A DNA stretch of 64,000 nucleotides from Hymenobacter sp. UV11 (GTDB taxonomy: Bacteria; Bacteroidota; Bacteroidia; Cytophagales; Hymenobacteraceae): contig NZ_SRII01000005.1 of the NCBI RefSeq assembly GCF_004684095.1, positions 372,001 through 436,000 on the forward strand. The letters run 5' to 3'. A model generated the notes under the pieces. That model made no database searches. It was not told the DNA's origin and saw only the letters and a program-made list of their open reading frames with translations. Below are positions 16,915-25,753 of the stretch, piece after piece. Both the position numbers and the translations under genes were made by a program. The first letter of the stretch is position 1. Every line of letters starts with the position of its first letter.

Positions 16915-16996
16915 TAGCGCGAACTTTGTAGTTCGCGTCCCCGCGCCATTACAACGATTTTCGTTCTGGGACGCGAACTACAAAGTTCGCGCTACT
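16913..16996. repeat. Intergenic palindromic element, family C, copy 2
   Basis: It has the same ends as copy 1 (AGTAGCGCGAACTTTGTAG). Its core is the reverse complement of the copy-1 core with few changes. It fills the whole gap between two convergent genes: the TAG stop of the hydratase gene overlaps its left end and the stop of the ABC gene is one base beyond its right end. Confidence 0.92.
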
Positions 16997-16997
16997 G

Positions 16998-18809
16998 CTA
17001 CAGCGCCGTATCCAGCACCTCGTCGCCATCATCGGCCATCGTTTTAGCCAGCTTCTCGATGTTAAGACTGCGCGCCGAGGCGTCAAAAATCTCGCGGTAG
17101 GTGCCGCGCTTTTCGTAGAGTTGCAGGTGGGTGCCGCTTTCTACCATTTCGCCTTTTTTCATCACGTAGATGCAGTCGGAGTCCACGATTTGGGCGAGGC
17201 TGTGGGAGATGATGACCACCGTGCGGCCCTGCTTGATGGCGTCGAGGGAGTTTTTGATTTGCTCGGTGGCGATGGCGTCGAGGCTAGCGGTGGGCTCGTC
17301 GAGGAAGATGATGGGCGGGTTCTTGAGGAAGAGCCGGGCGATAGCAATGCGCTGCTGCTGGCCGCCCGAGAGCTGCTGGGCGTCGCTCTGGTAGCCCTTG
17401 GGCAGGTCCAGAATCTGGTCGTGGAGGTAGGCCTGGCGGGCGGCGGCCTCGATGTCGGCCTGGGTGGCGTTGAAGTCACCGTAGCGGATATTCTCCTCGA
17501 TGGTGCCTTTGAAAATGTGGTTTTTCTGGAGCACCAGGCCGATTTGCTGGCGCAGGGCGGGCGTGTCGTATTCCGACAGGGGCTGGCCGTCGAGCAGCAC
17601 CTCGCCGCCGTTGGGGCGGTAAAACTCGCAGAGCAGGTTGATAATCGTGCTTTTGCCGGCGCCGCTGAGGCCCACGAGCGCGGTGGTTTTGCCGGCCTCG
17701 ATGGTCATGCTCACATTATGTAAGGCTGCTGTGCCGCTGGGGTAGGTGAAGTTGACGTGGCGTAGCTCGAACGTACCGTGCAGGTGGGCGGGGCGCAGCG
17801 GGCCGGGGCGCTCGGTCTGGTCGTCGGCGTCGAGGATGGCGAAGAAGCCTTCGGCGTAGGTCAGAGCCTCGTTCATCTCGTCGTAGATGCGGTGCAGCTG
17901 CCGGATGGGCGCCGACACGTTATTAAAGAGCAGCACGTGAAACATGATGGCACCGATGCTCATTTGGCCCACCAGCACGAGGTAGGCGGTGAGCACGATG
18001 ATGGCCACCACGCCAATCTGCTCGAAAAACGACTTGAGGCCGTCGTAGCGGAAGTTGGTTTTACGGGTCGTGAGCTGGGCGTCTTCGAGGCGGTCCTGCA
18101 CCGCCAGCTGCTTGTCGCCCTCGTAGGCCTCGCGCACGAAGCTCTTGATTACCACGATGCTGTCGATGATGCTGATGAGGCCGTGGTTTTTCTCCTCGCG
18201 TAGGCTGCGCAACATGCGGCGCGTGCCGTTGAGGCGGTCGGCCTGCCGGTAGCTCAGCCAAAAATACACCGGCAAGATAGACGTGGCCACCAGCCCCACC
18301 CACTTATTAGCCAAGAACATAACTACCAGCGCTACCAACGCATTAGCAAACAGCGGCAGAATGTCGATGAAAAAATTTTGCACCAGCTTCATCAGGCTCT
18401 CTACCCCCCTGTCGATGCGCGTTTGGAGCTTGCCGGTCTGGTTGCCGCTCTCAGTGAAAAAGCCCAACTCGTAGCCCAGAATCTTGGTTACGGCCGCCTC
18501 GGCCAGCGCGCCCGACACGCTGATGCGGATTTTCTCGCCGTAATATTTTTGGCCGAAGGTGATGCCGGTGTTCAGTAATTCTTTGGCCAGTAGCAGCCCG
18601 CTCACCCAAATCAGCATCTGCCAGCCCTGGGCCAGGCCGAGGCCTTTATTCAGTAAATTTTGCACCGTATCGACGGTGTAACGCAGCACAAAGGGATTAA
18701 CCTGCGCGGCCAGCGAGCCCACCAGCGTGAGCAGCAGCGTACTGATAACGAGGCGGCGGTAGGGCCGCACGAAGGGCAGCAGGCGTTGAATTATTTGCCA
18801 AAGGCTCAT
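16998..18809 (-). CDS. ABC transporter, fused permease and ATPase
   Basis: 603 residues, half-transporter of the MsbA/lipid-drug exporter type, which works as a dimer in the inner membrane. Residues 1-320 hold six membrane segments. The nucleotide-binding domain begins near 350, with Walker A GLSGAGKST, Q-loop LVLQKNHIF, signature LSGGQQQR, Walker B IIFLDEPTAS and switch SHSL. All catalytic motifs are intact. The substrate is not deducible. It is convergent with the paa cluster and has a 125-base upstream gap shared with the divergent barrel gene. A short charged C-terminal tail (MADDGDEVLDTAL) follows the ATPase domain. Confidence 0.93.
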   Translation of the reverse strand: MSLWQIIQRLLPFVRPYRRLVISTLLLTLVGSLAAQVNPFVLRYTVDTVQNLLNKGLGLAQGWQMLIWVSGLLLAKELLNTGITFGQKYYGEKIRISVSGALAEAAVTKILGYELGFFTESGNQTGKLQTRIDRGVESLMKLVQNFFIDILPLFANALVALVVMFLANKWVGLVATSILPVYFWLSYRQADRLNGTRRMLRSLREEKNHGLISIIDSIVVIKSFVREAYEGDKQLAVQDRLEDAQLTTRKTNFRYDGLKSFFEQIGVVAIIVLTAYLVLVGQMSIGAIMFHVLLFNNVSAPIRQLHRIYDEMNEALTYAEGFFAILDADDQTERPGPLRPAHLHGTFELRHVNFTYPSGTAALHNVSMTIEAGKTTALVGLSGAGKSTIINLLCEFYRPNGGEVLLDGQPLSEYDTPALRQQIGLVLQKNHIFKGTIEENIRYGDFNATQADIEAAARQAYLHDQILDLPKGYQSDAQQLSGGQQQRIAIARLFLKNPPIIFLDEPTASLDAIATEQIKNSLDAIKQGRTVVIISHSLAQIVDSDCIYVMKKGEMVESGTHLQLYEKRGTYREIFDASARSLNIEKLAKTMADDGDEVLDTAL

Positions 18810-18915
18810 GGGGCGGCAGGAAGGACGGGAGGTAGACGGCGCAGGGGCGGCGCAGGTTCGGGGCGGGCGCCTGAAACAGGGTGGCTAACCCACAACTTCA
18901 GAAACAACTCAGAAT

Positions 18916-18923
18916 TATTTTCG
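18916..18923 (+). promoter_or_regulatory. -7 promoter box of the outer-membrane barrel gene
   Basis: TATTTTCG matches TAnnTTTG with one mismatch and lies 11 bases before the chosen ATG. Confidence 0.4.
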
Positions 18924-18934
18924 TAAGGCTCCCT

Positions 18935-19603
18935 ATGAAAAAACTACTTCTCAGTGCTGCAGCAGCCTTGCTGGTTGCGGCAGCAGCCCCGGCAGCACAC
19001 GCGCAGGGCATTCGTTTCGGCGTGAAGGCCGGGGCCAACCTCTCTAACCTGTCGGGCAACCTCGTCAACCAGGACCAGTACAAGAACCGCTTTGGCTTTC
19101 AGGGCGGCGTGATGCTCAACTTTGGCCTTGGCGATATTCTCTCTATTCAGCCCGAGGTATTGTATTCGCAGAAGGGCTTCAAGTACGCCGACCAGCAGTT
19201 CACGGTACTTAACAACACCTACCGCAACACTGGCAATGTGCGCTACGACTACCTCGATGTGCCGCTGTTGTTCCGCGTGCGCGCGGCCGGTCTCTTTTTT
19301 GAACTGGGTCCGCAGTACAGCTACCTGCTGAACGTATCGTCTGACCGTACCCAAACGCTGAACGGCAGCACGGTGGGCAACGCCGGCTCGGGCACCGCCA
19401 ACCTCGACAACGTGCGCCGCAACGAGCTGGGCTACGTGGGCGGCCTGGGCTTCCAGGCCAGCAACGGCGTAATGCTGGGCGTGCGCTACAGCGGCGCCTT
19501 CACCGACTTTGCCAAGAACAGCAGCTACAGCAACGATGAGTTCCGCAACGCGCGCAACTCGACTTTTCAGGCTTACGTGGGCGTGCTGCTCGGCGGCAAA
19601 TAA
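18935..19603 (+). CDS. Outer-membrane beta-barrel protein (PorT family-like)
   Basis: 222 residues. Residues 1-23 are a signal peptide (AAPAAHAQ). The mature part opens with IRFGVKAGANLSNLSG, typical of Bacteroidota barrels of the PorT/OMP_b-brl_2 type, and alternates short hydrophobic strands such as LSIQPEVLYSQKGFKY, YLDVPLLFRVR, FFELGPQYSYLL and GLGFQASNGVMLGVRYSGAF. It ends in an aromatic-poor strand, YVGVLLGG. The internal ATG was chosen because it yields the signal peptide; upstream codons have none. Function is unknown; small barrels of this type are often structural or secretion-associated. A strong terminator follows. Confidence 0.9.
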   Translation: MKKLLLSAAAALLVAAAAPAAHAQGIRFGVKAGANLSNLSGNLVNQDQYKNRFGFQGGVMLNFGLGDILSIQPEVLYSQKGFKYADQQFTVLNNTYRNTGNVRYDYLDVPLLFRVRAAGLFFELGPQYSYLLNVSSDRTQTLNGSTVGNAGSGTANLDNVRRNELGYVGGLGFQASNGVMLGVRYSGAFTDFAKNSSYSNDEFRNARNSTFQAYVGVLLGGK

Positions 19604-19624
19604 CTACTGATTTTATTCGGCAAA

Positions 19625-19658
19625 AGCCGCTTGCCCACCGGGCAGGCGGCTTTTTTTT
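19625..19658 (+). terminator. Intrinsic terminator of the barrel gene
   Basis: A 12-bp stem (AGCCGCTTGCCC with GGGCAGGCGGCT, one G-T pair), 3-base loop, then eight T. Confidence 0.88.
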
Positions 19659-19880
19659 GGCGGCGGCTCAGCGGGTGGCGAGCGGCGGTAAGTGATTCGT
19701 AGCCAGCGCACGCCATTCGCCGACTAGGGGTTGGCGTTGGTCGGGCCAGGGGGGGTAGGCGTCTAGCGCCGGGGGCCGGCAGGTACTATTTGGCGGGGGT
19801 AGGGAGTTTAGAGGGCGGCAGCAACGCGCTGTCCGTGGGGCCGGGCCCTGCGCCACCGGTTTATTTTCTGCCAAAAACTC

Positions 19881-20171
19881 ATGGTAAAAGCTGCATTTTT
19901 CGCTTGCCTACTGGCTCTGCTTGCCACCGCCGCGCCCGCTGCCACCGCCCGCCCAGCTACCTGGCCCTTCTGGCTCTCGAAGCCCGAGCGCCACGGCCAA
20001 CGCAAGCTGGCCGGCGACTTCACCCACCACTACGGCACCTACCGCAACCACAGCCGCCAGGACGGCGGTAGCCCGCTCAGCTTCCTGCACGGCAACGGCC
20101 ACTCCACGGCGCGGCACAAGGGCCAGCTGCATCACAAGAGCAGCCGGCGGCGCACTTCGGGCCTGTTTTAA
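19881..20171 (+). CDS. Small secreted His/Arg-rich protein
   Basis: 96 residues. Residues 1-23 look like a signal peptide (FFACLLALLATAAPAATA). The mature chain is about 70 residues and very rich in His, Arg, Lys and Gly (HHYGTYRNHSRQDGG, LHGNGHSTARHKGQLHHKSSRRR), so it would be strongly basic and could bind metal or nucleic acid. No family recognised. It has no clear promoter box and lies between a terminator and a palindromic element, so the coding call rests on the signal peptide and composition. Two more small exported proteins follow on the other strand. Confidence 0.55.
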   Translation: MVKAAFFACLLALLATAAPAATARPATWPFWLSKPERHGQRKLAGDFTHHYGTYRNHSRQDGGSPLSFLHGNGHSTARHKGQLHHKSSRRRTSGLF

Positions 20172-20188
20172 AGGCTAAGAATTCAAAA

Positions 20189-20296
20189 AAAAGAACGTCA
20201 TGCTGAGCTTGCCGAAGCATCTCGCTCGTACCGTTGGGATAGTAATCCTAACGATGCGGCCAAGATGCTTCGGCAAGCTCAGCATGACGTTCTTTT
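20189..20296. repeat. Intergenic palindromic element, family A, copy 2
   Basis: Symmetric arms AAAAGAACGTCATGCTGAGC then TTGCCGAAGCATCT, with a core that contains TTGGGATAGTAATCCTAACG. It lies between convergent genes and probably ends both transcripts. Confidence 0.93.
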
Positions 20297-20317
20297 ATTC
20301 AACTGACGAGGCGCGGC

Positions 20318-20770
20318 TTAGCTGTCGGTTTTGGCTTTGATTTTCACCTTACCGTCCTTGGTTTTCACCTTGCCATCCTGCATGGCATCGGCGCCGCGCT
20401 GGCGGCGGTTGGCTTGCAGGGTTTGCATTTGAGTAAACTGCTCGGGGGTGAGCACGGCCTTGAGTTGGTCGTCGTATTTGGCGCGGCCGGCCATCATTTG
20501 CTCACGCATCTGCTTGCGGTCGCCGGTACCGGCCTGCATCTGGCCGCGCATGGTCATCATGTCCTGGTCGCGGGCCAGCATGATTTGCTGCACCTTGGCC
20601 GACTGGTCGGCGCTGAGACCCAGCTGCTTGGTGAGGCCCTGAGTTTGGCGGGCGGCCATCTCTTCAGGGGTGCGCTGGGGGCGGCTATCGGCCTGGTCGG
20701 GCGTAGTTTGGGCCGAGGCGGCAGTGGCAGACAAAGCAAGCGCCAGCAGGGGCAACAGAAACTTTTTCAT
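20318..20770 (-). CDS. Exported Spy/CpxP-like helical protein
   Basis: 150 residues. The signal peptide ends ASAQ at residue 21. The mature part is a helical, Gln- and Met-rich domain (QTQGLTKQLGLSADQSAKVQQIMLARDQDMM, MREQMMAGRAKYDDQLKAVLTPEQFTQMQ), whose LTPEQ and spacing resemble Spy/CpxP periplasmic proteins and Bacteroidota DUF4890 proteins. A short C-terminal repeat DGKVKTKDGKVKIK follows. Such proteins are chaperone-like or bind metal in the periplasm; the role here is inferred. It is transcribed toward the palindromic element at 20189-20296. Confidence 0.8.
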   Translation of the reverse strand: MKKFLLPLLALALSATAASAQTTPDQADSRPQRTPEEMAARQTQGLTKQLGLSADQSAKVQQIMLARDQDMMTMRGQMQAGTGDRKQMREQMMAGRAKYDDQLKAVLTPEQFTQMQTLQANRRQRGADAMQDGKVKTKDGKVKIKAKTDS

Positions 20771-20877
20771 GGAATACGGAAAGGTTAAACGGAAAAGCAG
20801 GGGGTAGGAAACGTGGCCGGGGCCGGCAGTTATCAGAGCTTAGATGCCGGCCCGGCCGCTAGGTTTAGTGCGGGCGG

Positions 20878-21210
20878 TTAGCGGTGGTAATATTGGGCTT
20901 CCCAGCGGGCGCGCTCCTGGCGGCTCACGCGATGGTTTTGGGCGTAGCCGTAGTTGTGGCCCATTTCCCAGCGGCGGCGCTCTTCCATCGTCACGCGGTG
21001 GTTGCGGTCGAAACCGTAGTTCTGGTTGCGGTCGAAGTGGTCGTCGCGGCGGTCATCACGCTTGTCATTGCGTTGGTCGTCGCGGCGGCCGGGGCCTTGC
21101 TGGTAGCGGCCATCACGGTCGTGGTCGTTGGCGGGGGTAGGGGCGGCAAACGCGCTGGTGCTGGTGAGCAGGGTGGCAGAAGCGAGGGCGGCAAAGAGGA
21201 AGGATTTCAT
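20878..21210 (-). CDS. Small secreted Arg/Asp/Asn-rich protein with an internal repeat
   Basis: 110 residues. The signal peptide ends AFA at residue 22. A hydrophilic linker follows (DHDRDGRYQQGPGRRDDQRNDKRDD). Then a 19-residue unit occurs twice: NYGFDRNHRVTMEERRRWE at about 64-82 and NYGYAQNHRVSRQERARWE at about 86-104. The repeat pattern NHRV..EER.RWE suggests a small charged helix. I recognise no named family. It has the same orientation and a similar size as the Spy-like gene 108 bases downstream. Confidence 0.75.
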   Translation of the reverse strand: MKSFLFAALASATLLTSTSAFAAPTPANDHDRDGRYQQGPGRRDDQRNDKRDDRRDDHFDRNQNYGFDRNHRVTMEERRRWEMGHNYGYAQNHRVSRQERARWEAQYYHR

Positions 21211-21438
21211 GACAAGGAGAAGTAAGAGATTGAAGGTGAGATGCTAACCGTGCCGGCGGCCTAGGCGTCGGCGGCTGGTTGAGGATGCTTTTGCAAACAG
21301 CTGGCCGCAAATGCGCGCTGCGGGTCCCACGGCTCCTTTTTCCGCCCAAACCCCGACCAACGCCCCAATTGTGTCGATTGAGCGCCACTGCCCCTGCCAA
21401 TGCCCGGCCCACCGGTGCGGGGGCGTTTGGCTACTGCC

Positions 21439-21446
21439 TACCTTTG
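21439..21446 (+). promoter_or_regulatory. -7 promoter box of the E2 gene
   Basis: TACCTTTG is an exact TAnnTTTG match, 55 bases before the ATG of the 2-oxoacid dehydrogenase E2 gene. No clear -33 TTTG at the usual spacing. Confidence 0.55.
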
Positions 21447-21501
21447 TAGTCCCAAGCTCTCTCCCACCCTACCCCCTCTTTAGACCCCCAGCCCCTTTTT
21501 T

Positions 21502-23028
21502 ATGGCCCGAGTGGAAATGACGATGCCCAAGATGGGCGAATCCATCATGGAAGGCACCGTGTTGAAATGGCTCAAGCAAGTTGGCGATGCCATTGAGCAA
21601 GACGAGTCGGTGCTGGAAGTAGCCACCGACAAAGTGGACACCGAAGTACCCGCCCTGCACGCCGGCACGCTGGCCGAGATTCTGGTGCAGGAAGGCGAAG
21701 TAGTAGCCGTAGGCGCGCCCATCGCCCGCATCGAAACCGAGGCCGGCGCGGCCCCTACCCCCTCCGAAAACCCCGACGAACTAGAGGAAGCCAGCGCCAA
21801 GCCGCCCCTGACGGAGCCCGACAACATTCCGCTGATGCAGCCCGCCCCGGCCGGCGACGAAAGTGTGCCCTACCTGCCCGGCCCCAACGCGCCGGTAGCA
21901 CCCGCCGCCCCCAACGCGCCCGCCACCATGCCCCCCGCCAACGAGGCCAACCCAGTGCTGCCCGGCCGCTTCTACTCGCCGCTGGTGCTCAGCATCGCCC
22001 GCGAGGAAGGCATCAGCATGAGCGACCTGGAGCGCCTGCCCGGCACCGGCCAGGACGGCCGCGTGACCAAGAAAGACATCCTCGACCATGTGGCGGCCGG
22101 CAAGCCGTCGCTGGTGCCCGCGGCTGCTCCAGCCACGACGCCAGCGCCGGCTCCAGCCGCCACCGCCCCGGCGGCCCCCGCGCCGCCCCAGCCGGCCATG
22201 GCCCCTACCCCCGCCCCGGCGGCCAAGCCCGCCGCGCCGGCTCCTTCGGCCAACGGCCAGCCGGCCCCCGCCGCCCCTACCCCCCCCGCGGCCACCAAGC
22301 CCGCGCCGTCGGTATCGGGCGGCCAGGAATTGGTGGAGATGGACCGGATGCGCAAGATGATTGCCCAGCGTATGGTCGATTCGAAGCGGATTTCGCCGCA
22401 CGTTACGAGCTTCGTGGAGGCCGACGTGACGGAGTTGGTGAACTGGCGCAACAAAAACAAGGATGCGTATAAGAAGCGCGAGGGCGAAAACCTGACCTTC
22501 ACACCCATCTTTATCCAGGCCGTGGCGCGCGCCATCCAGGACTACCCGCTGATAAACGTGTCGGTAGATGGCGACTACATCATCAAAAAGAAGGAAATCA
22601 ACATTGGCGTGGCGGTAGCACTGCCCTCAGGCAACCTTATCGTGCCGGTCATTCACAACGCCGACCAGCTCAACCTCAACGGCCTGAGCAAGAAGATGAA
22701 CGACCTGGCCAACCGCGCCCGCCAGAACAAGCTCAAGCCCGAAGACCTAGCCGGCGGCACCTACACGCTCTCGAACGTGGGCTCGTTTGGTAATGTCATG
22801 GGCACGCCCATCATCATGCAGCCACAGGTGGCCATCATGGCTGTGGGCGCCATCAAGAAAAAGCCCGCCGTGATTGAAACGGCGCAGGGCGACCTTATCG
22901 GCATCCGGCACTTTATGTTCTTGAGCCACAGCTACGACCACCGCGTGGTAGATGGCTCGCTTGGCGGTATGTTCGTGCGCAAAGTGGCCGATTATCTGGA
23001 GCAGTTCGACCCGAACACGACGGTATAA
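21502..23028 (+). CDS. 2-oxoacid dehydrogenase complex E2 (dihydrolipoamide acyltransferase)
   Basis: 508 residues. The N-terminal lipoyl domain has the lipoylated lysine K44 in ATDKVDTEV. A peripheral subunit-binding domain lies near 153-195 (YSPLVLSIAREEGISMSDLERLPGTG spanned with linker, then DGRVTKKDIL). A long Ala/Pro linker follows (about 200-275). The catalytic domain ends with SHSYDHRVVDG (H480, D484). It transfers acyl groups from the E1 thiamine enzyme to CoA. Which complex (pyruvate, branched-chain or 2-oxoglutarate) cannot be told from this gene alone, and no E1 or E3 gene is adjacent. The linker carries three CTACCCCC motifs. Confidence 0.93.
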   Translation: MARVEMTMPKMGESIMEGTVLKWLKQVGDAIEQDESVLEVATDKVDTEVPALHAGTLAEILVQEGEVVAVGAPIARIETEAGAAPTPSENPDELEEASAKPPLTEPDNIPLMQPAPAGDESVPYLPGPNAPVAPAAPNAPATMPPANEANPVLPGRFYSPLVLSIAREEGISMSDLERLPGTGQDGRVTKKDILDHVAAGKPSLVPAAAPATTPAPAPAATAPAAPAPPQPAMAPTPAPAAKPAAPAPSANGQPAPAAPTPPAATKPAPSVSGGQELVEMDRMRKMIAQRMVDSKRISPHVTSFVEADVTELVNWRNKNKDAYKKREGENLTFTPIFIQAVARAIQDYPLINVSVDGDYIIKKKEINIGVAVALPSGNLIVPVIHNADQLNLNGLSKKMNDLANRARQNKLKPEDLAGGTYTLSNVGSFGNVMGTPIIMQPQVAIMAVGAIKKKPAVIETAQGDLIGIRHFMFLSHSYDHRVVDGSLGGMFVRKVADYLEQFDPNTTV

Positions 23029-23047
23029 GCGTTTACCAACGCTAGCA

Positions 23048-23154
23048 AAAAGAACGTCATGCTGAGCTTGTCGAAGCATCTCTACCACGCCGTTGGATTA
23101 GTAACCCAATGAATGCGGTAGAGATGCTTCGACAAGCTCAGCATGACGTTCTTT
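23048..23154. repeat. Intergenic palindromic element, family A, copy 3
   Basis: Symmetric arms AAAGAACGTCATGCTGAGCT then TGTCGAAGCATCTCTACC, with a core of about 30 bases. It lies 20 bases after the E2 gene and 24 before the next small gene. Confidence 0.94.
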
Positions 23155-23177
23155 AGTTTTCTTTTTTAGAATACGTT

Positions 23178-23393
23178 ATGAAGAATATCCTCTTTATCCT
23201 TACCCTGGCCGTGTCACTGGGCCTCATTTTCTTTCTCTACTGGCGGCTCACCGTTACGCAGAATGCCCTGGCTGAAGCACAGCGCCAAGGTGCCGCCTGC
23301 CAGCAGGTTACGTTTCAGCTGCAAGCCCAATTGAGTGCTGACGAACAAAGCGCGGCGGCCCACTCGACCACCGCGCCTTCCACGCTGAAATAA
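23178..23393 (+). CDS. Small single-pass membrane protein
   Basis: 71 residues. Residues 4-23 form one membrane segment (ILFILTLAVSLGLIFFLYW). A soluble helical tail rich in Gln and Ala follows (NALAEAQRQGAACQQVTFQLQAQLSADEQ), with coiled-coil potential and one cysteine pair-less Cys. No family recognised. The coding call rests on the clean membrane segment, a clear ATG shortly after a palindromic element, and the stop just before the next element; it occupies exactly the space between two repeats. Confidence 0.6.
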   Translation: MKNILFILTLAVSLGLIFFLYWRLTVTQNALAEAQRQGAACQQVTFQLQAQLSADEQSAAAHSTTAPSTLK

Positions 23394-23398
23394 CTGTC

Positions 23399-23468
23399 AA
23401 ACGGAGTGGCACTCCGTTTCCGGGCCAACGAGTCGTTCAACGCCAAACGGAGTGCCACTCCGTTTTAC
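23399..23468. repeat. Intergenic palindromic element, family E, copy 2
   Basis: It has the same arms as the copy at 7102-7173 (AAACGGAGTGGCACTCCGTT). It lies between convergent genes. Read on the minus strand, its TAAAACGG end supplies the TAA stop of the S9 peptidase gene. Confidence 0.92.
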
Positions 23469-25594
23469 AGCGCCGCCTTCGGGTCGAGGAGTAGGAACAT
23501 GAACGCGTACTGCCGGGCCACATCGTGCAGCGCCTTGAAGCGACCCGAGGCGCCGCCGTGGCCGGCTTCCATGTCGGTGTGCAGCAGCAGTAGGTTCTTA
23601 TCGGTTTTGGTGGCGCGCAGCTTGGCTACCCACTTGGCAGGCTCGAAGTATTGCACCTGCGAGTCGTGCAGGCCGGTAATCACCAGCATATTGGGATATT
23701 TTTGGGCCTTCACGTTGTCGTAGGGCGAGTACGAGAGCATGTAATCGTAGGCGGGCTTGTTGGCGGGGTTGCCCCACTGGTCGTATTCGCCGGTGGTGAG
23801 CGGAATGCTGGCGTCCGACATGGTCGTGACCACATCCACGAATGGTACGGCCGCGATAACGCCCTTGTAAAGCTCGGGGCGCATGTTGACCACCGCACCC
23901 ATGAGCAGGCCGCCGGCACTGCCGCCCAGCGCAAAAAGCTTGGCGGGCGAAGTATATTTCTCCTTGATGAGGTAGTCGGAGCAGTCGATAAAATCGGTAA
24001 ACGAGTTCATCTTGCGCATCATGCGGCCATCCTCAAACCACTGGCGGCCCAGTTCCTGCCCACCCCGAATGCCGCACAGCACGTAGGCAAAGCCCCGGTC
24101 GAGCAGGCTCAGGCGCGCCGACGAAAACGTGGGGTCCATTGAGAGGCCGTACGAACCGTAGGCATATTGCAGCACCGGACCTTGGCCGTTTTTGTGGAAG
24201 CCTTTCTTGTAAACAATGGCAATTGGGATGAGCTTGCCGTCGCGCGCGGTCACGAACTTGCGCTCCGTCACGTAATTTTTCTTGTCGAAGCCACCCAGCA
24301 CCGGCTGCTCTTTCAGCAGGGCCAGCTTGTGGGTGGCCATGTCGTAGTCGTAAGTGGTGGCGGGGGTAGTAAACGAAGTGTAGGTGAAGCGCAGCAGCGG
24401 TGTATCGAACTCGGGGTTGGCGCCGATGAACGTAGTGTAGGCCAGCTCCCGGAAATCAACCACGCGGCCAATCTCATCCTTGAAATTGATAACGCGCAGT
24501 TGGCGAATACCTTCCTCGCGCTCGTTCAGCACCAGGTAGTTCTTGAACAGCTCCATCTGCTCCAGAAACACGTCCTCGCGCTGCGGAATCACTTCGGCCC
24601 AGCCGTTGCGGCCGGTGCTGGTGAGCGGCGCGGCCATCACCCGGAAGTTGGGCGCCTCCCAATTGGTAAAAATGTAGAAGCGTCCATTAGCGTCCTGCAC
24701 CTCATAGAGCAGGTCGGGCGTGCGCGGCGCAAATACCTTGAACTCGCCCGTGGGATTATTAGCGTCCAGAAATCGATACTCCGACGAGAACGCGCTCCCC
24801 AACTCGATACCCAAGTACTGCTTTGACTTGCTGCGGCTTACGTGTAGGCTGAAGGTATCGTCCTTTTCCTCATACACCAGCACGTCCTGGGCCGGCTCGG
24901 TGCCCAGCTTGTGGCGGTATACCTGGTAGGGCAAGAGCGTGGTCACGTCCTTTTTAGCGTAGAAAACCGTCTGGTTATCAGCGGCCCACACGGCGTTGCC
25001 CTCCACGTTGGCAATTTTCTCGGGGTAGAGCTGGCCGGTTTTCAGGTTCTTGAAGCGCAGTGTGTAGAGGCGGCGGCTCACGGTATCGGTGCTGAAGGCC
25101 AGCAGCTCGTTGTTGTCGCTCACCTCGTAGCCACCGATGGCGAAGTAGCTGTGGCCCTGGCCCATCTGGTTTCCGTTGAGCAGCACTTCCTCGGCGCCTT
25201 GCAGGCTACCGGCCTTGCGGCAATAGAGCGGGTACTCGCCGCCGGTTTCGTAGCGGGTATAGTAGTAGTAACCGTTGTCGCGGAACGGCACCGACTCGTC
25301 CTGCTCCTTAATCCGGCCTTTCATTTCGGTGAACAGCTTATCTTCCAGCGTTTTCACCGGAGTCATTTGCTGGTCGAAGTAGGTGTTTTCGGCCTTGAGG
25401 TAGTCGAGTACCTGCGGGTTTTCGCGCTCGTTGAGCCAGTAGTAGTTGTCGGTGCGCGTGCCGTAGGGCGACACGAGCGCCTTGGGCTTCAGGGTAGCAA
25501 TGGGGGGGGTAGGCATAGATTGGGGCGGCGCGGTCTGCGCCTGCGTGGCGAGCGCCGTAAGGCAGAAAAGCCCGAAAGTAGCAAGTTGTTTCAT
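23465..25594 (-). CDS. S9 family peptidase, oligopeptidase B-like, exported
   Basis: 709 residues. Residues 1-19 are a signal peptide (FGLFCLTALATQA). The N-terminal seven-bladed propeller starts with GTRTDNYYWLNERENPQVLDYL over about 44-65. The C-terminal alpha/beta-hydrolase domain has the catalytic triad S559 (GGSAGG), D644 (GLHDSQV) and H679 (AGHGGASG). Prolyl oligopeptidase relatives of this group cut after basic residues in short peptides; here the protein would act in the periplasm. A TTG three codons upstream is a less likely start. The stop codon lies in the palindromic element downstream. Confidence 0.93.
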   Translation of the reverse strand: MKQLATFGLFCLTALATQAQTAPPQSMPTPPIATLKPKALVSPYGTRTDNYYWLNERENPQVLDYLKAENTYFDQQMTPVKTLEDKLFTEMKGRIKEQDESVPFRDNGYYYYTRYETGGEYPLYCRKAGSLQGAEEVLLNGNQMGQGHSYFAIGGYEVSDNNELLAFSTDTVSRRLYTLRFKNLKTGQLYPEKIANVEGNAVWAADNQTVFYAKKDVTTLLPYQVYRHKLGTEPAQDVLVYEEKDDTFSLHVSRSKSKQYLGIELGSAFSSEYRFLDANNPTGEFKVFAPRTPDLLYEVQDANGRFYIFTNWEAPNFRVMAAPLTSTGRNGWAEVIPQREDVFLEQMELFKNYLVLNEREEGIRQLRVINFKDEIGRVVDFRELAYTTFIGANPEFDTPLLRFTYTSFTTPATTYDYDMATHKLALLKEQPVLGGFDKKNYVTERKFVTARDGKLIPIAIVYKKGFHKNGQGPVLQYAYGSYGLSMDPTFSSARLSLLDRGFAYVLCGIRGGQELGRQWFEDGRMMRKMNSFTDFIDCSDYLIKEKYTSPAKLFALGGSAGGLLMGAVVNMRPELYKGVIAAVPFVDVVTTMSDASIPLTTGEYDQWGNPANKPAYDYMLSYSPYDNVKAQKYPNMLVITGLHDSQVQYFEPAKWVAKLRATKTDKNLLLLHTDMEAGHGGASGRFKALHDVARQYAFMFLLLDPKAAL

Positions 25595-25753
25595 GAGGAA
25601 CAATAGAGAGGAACCAACCCAAAGAAACGGGAGAATACTTGAATAACTTGCACTAAGCGCACATTTTACAAGATATTACGCAGAAGTTGCTGATAGTTTG
25701 GGATGGGGCTTAAGTTATTATTGCTGTAGCTGATTTACTTTCAGCACTAAAGT

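Noticed and set aside
19668..19874. 68-codon frame on the minus strand upstream of the His-rich gene
   Set aside because: No signal peptide, no promoter box, proline-rich shadow composition; the gap holds mainly two reversed CTACCCCC motifs.
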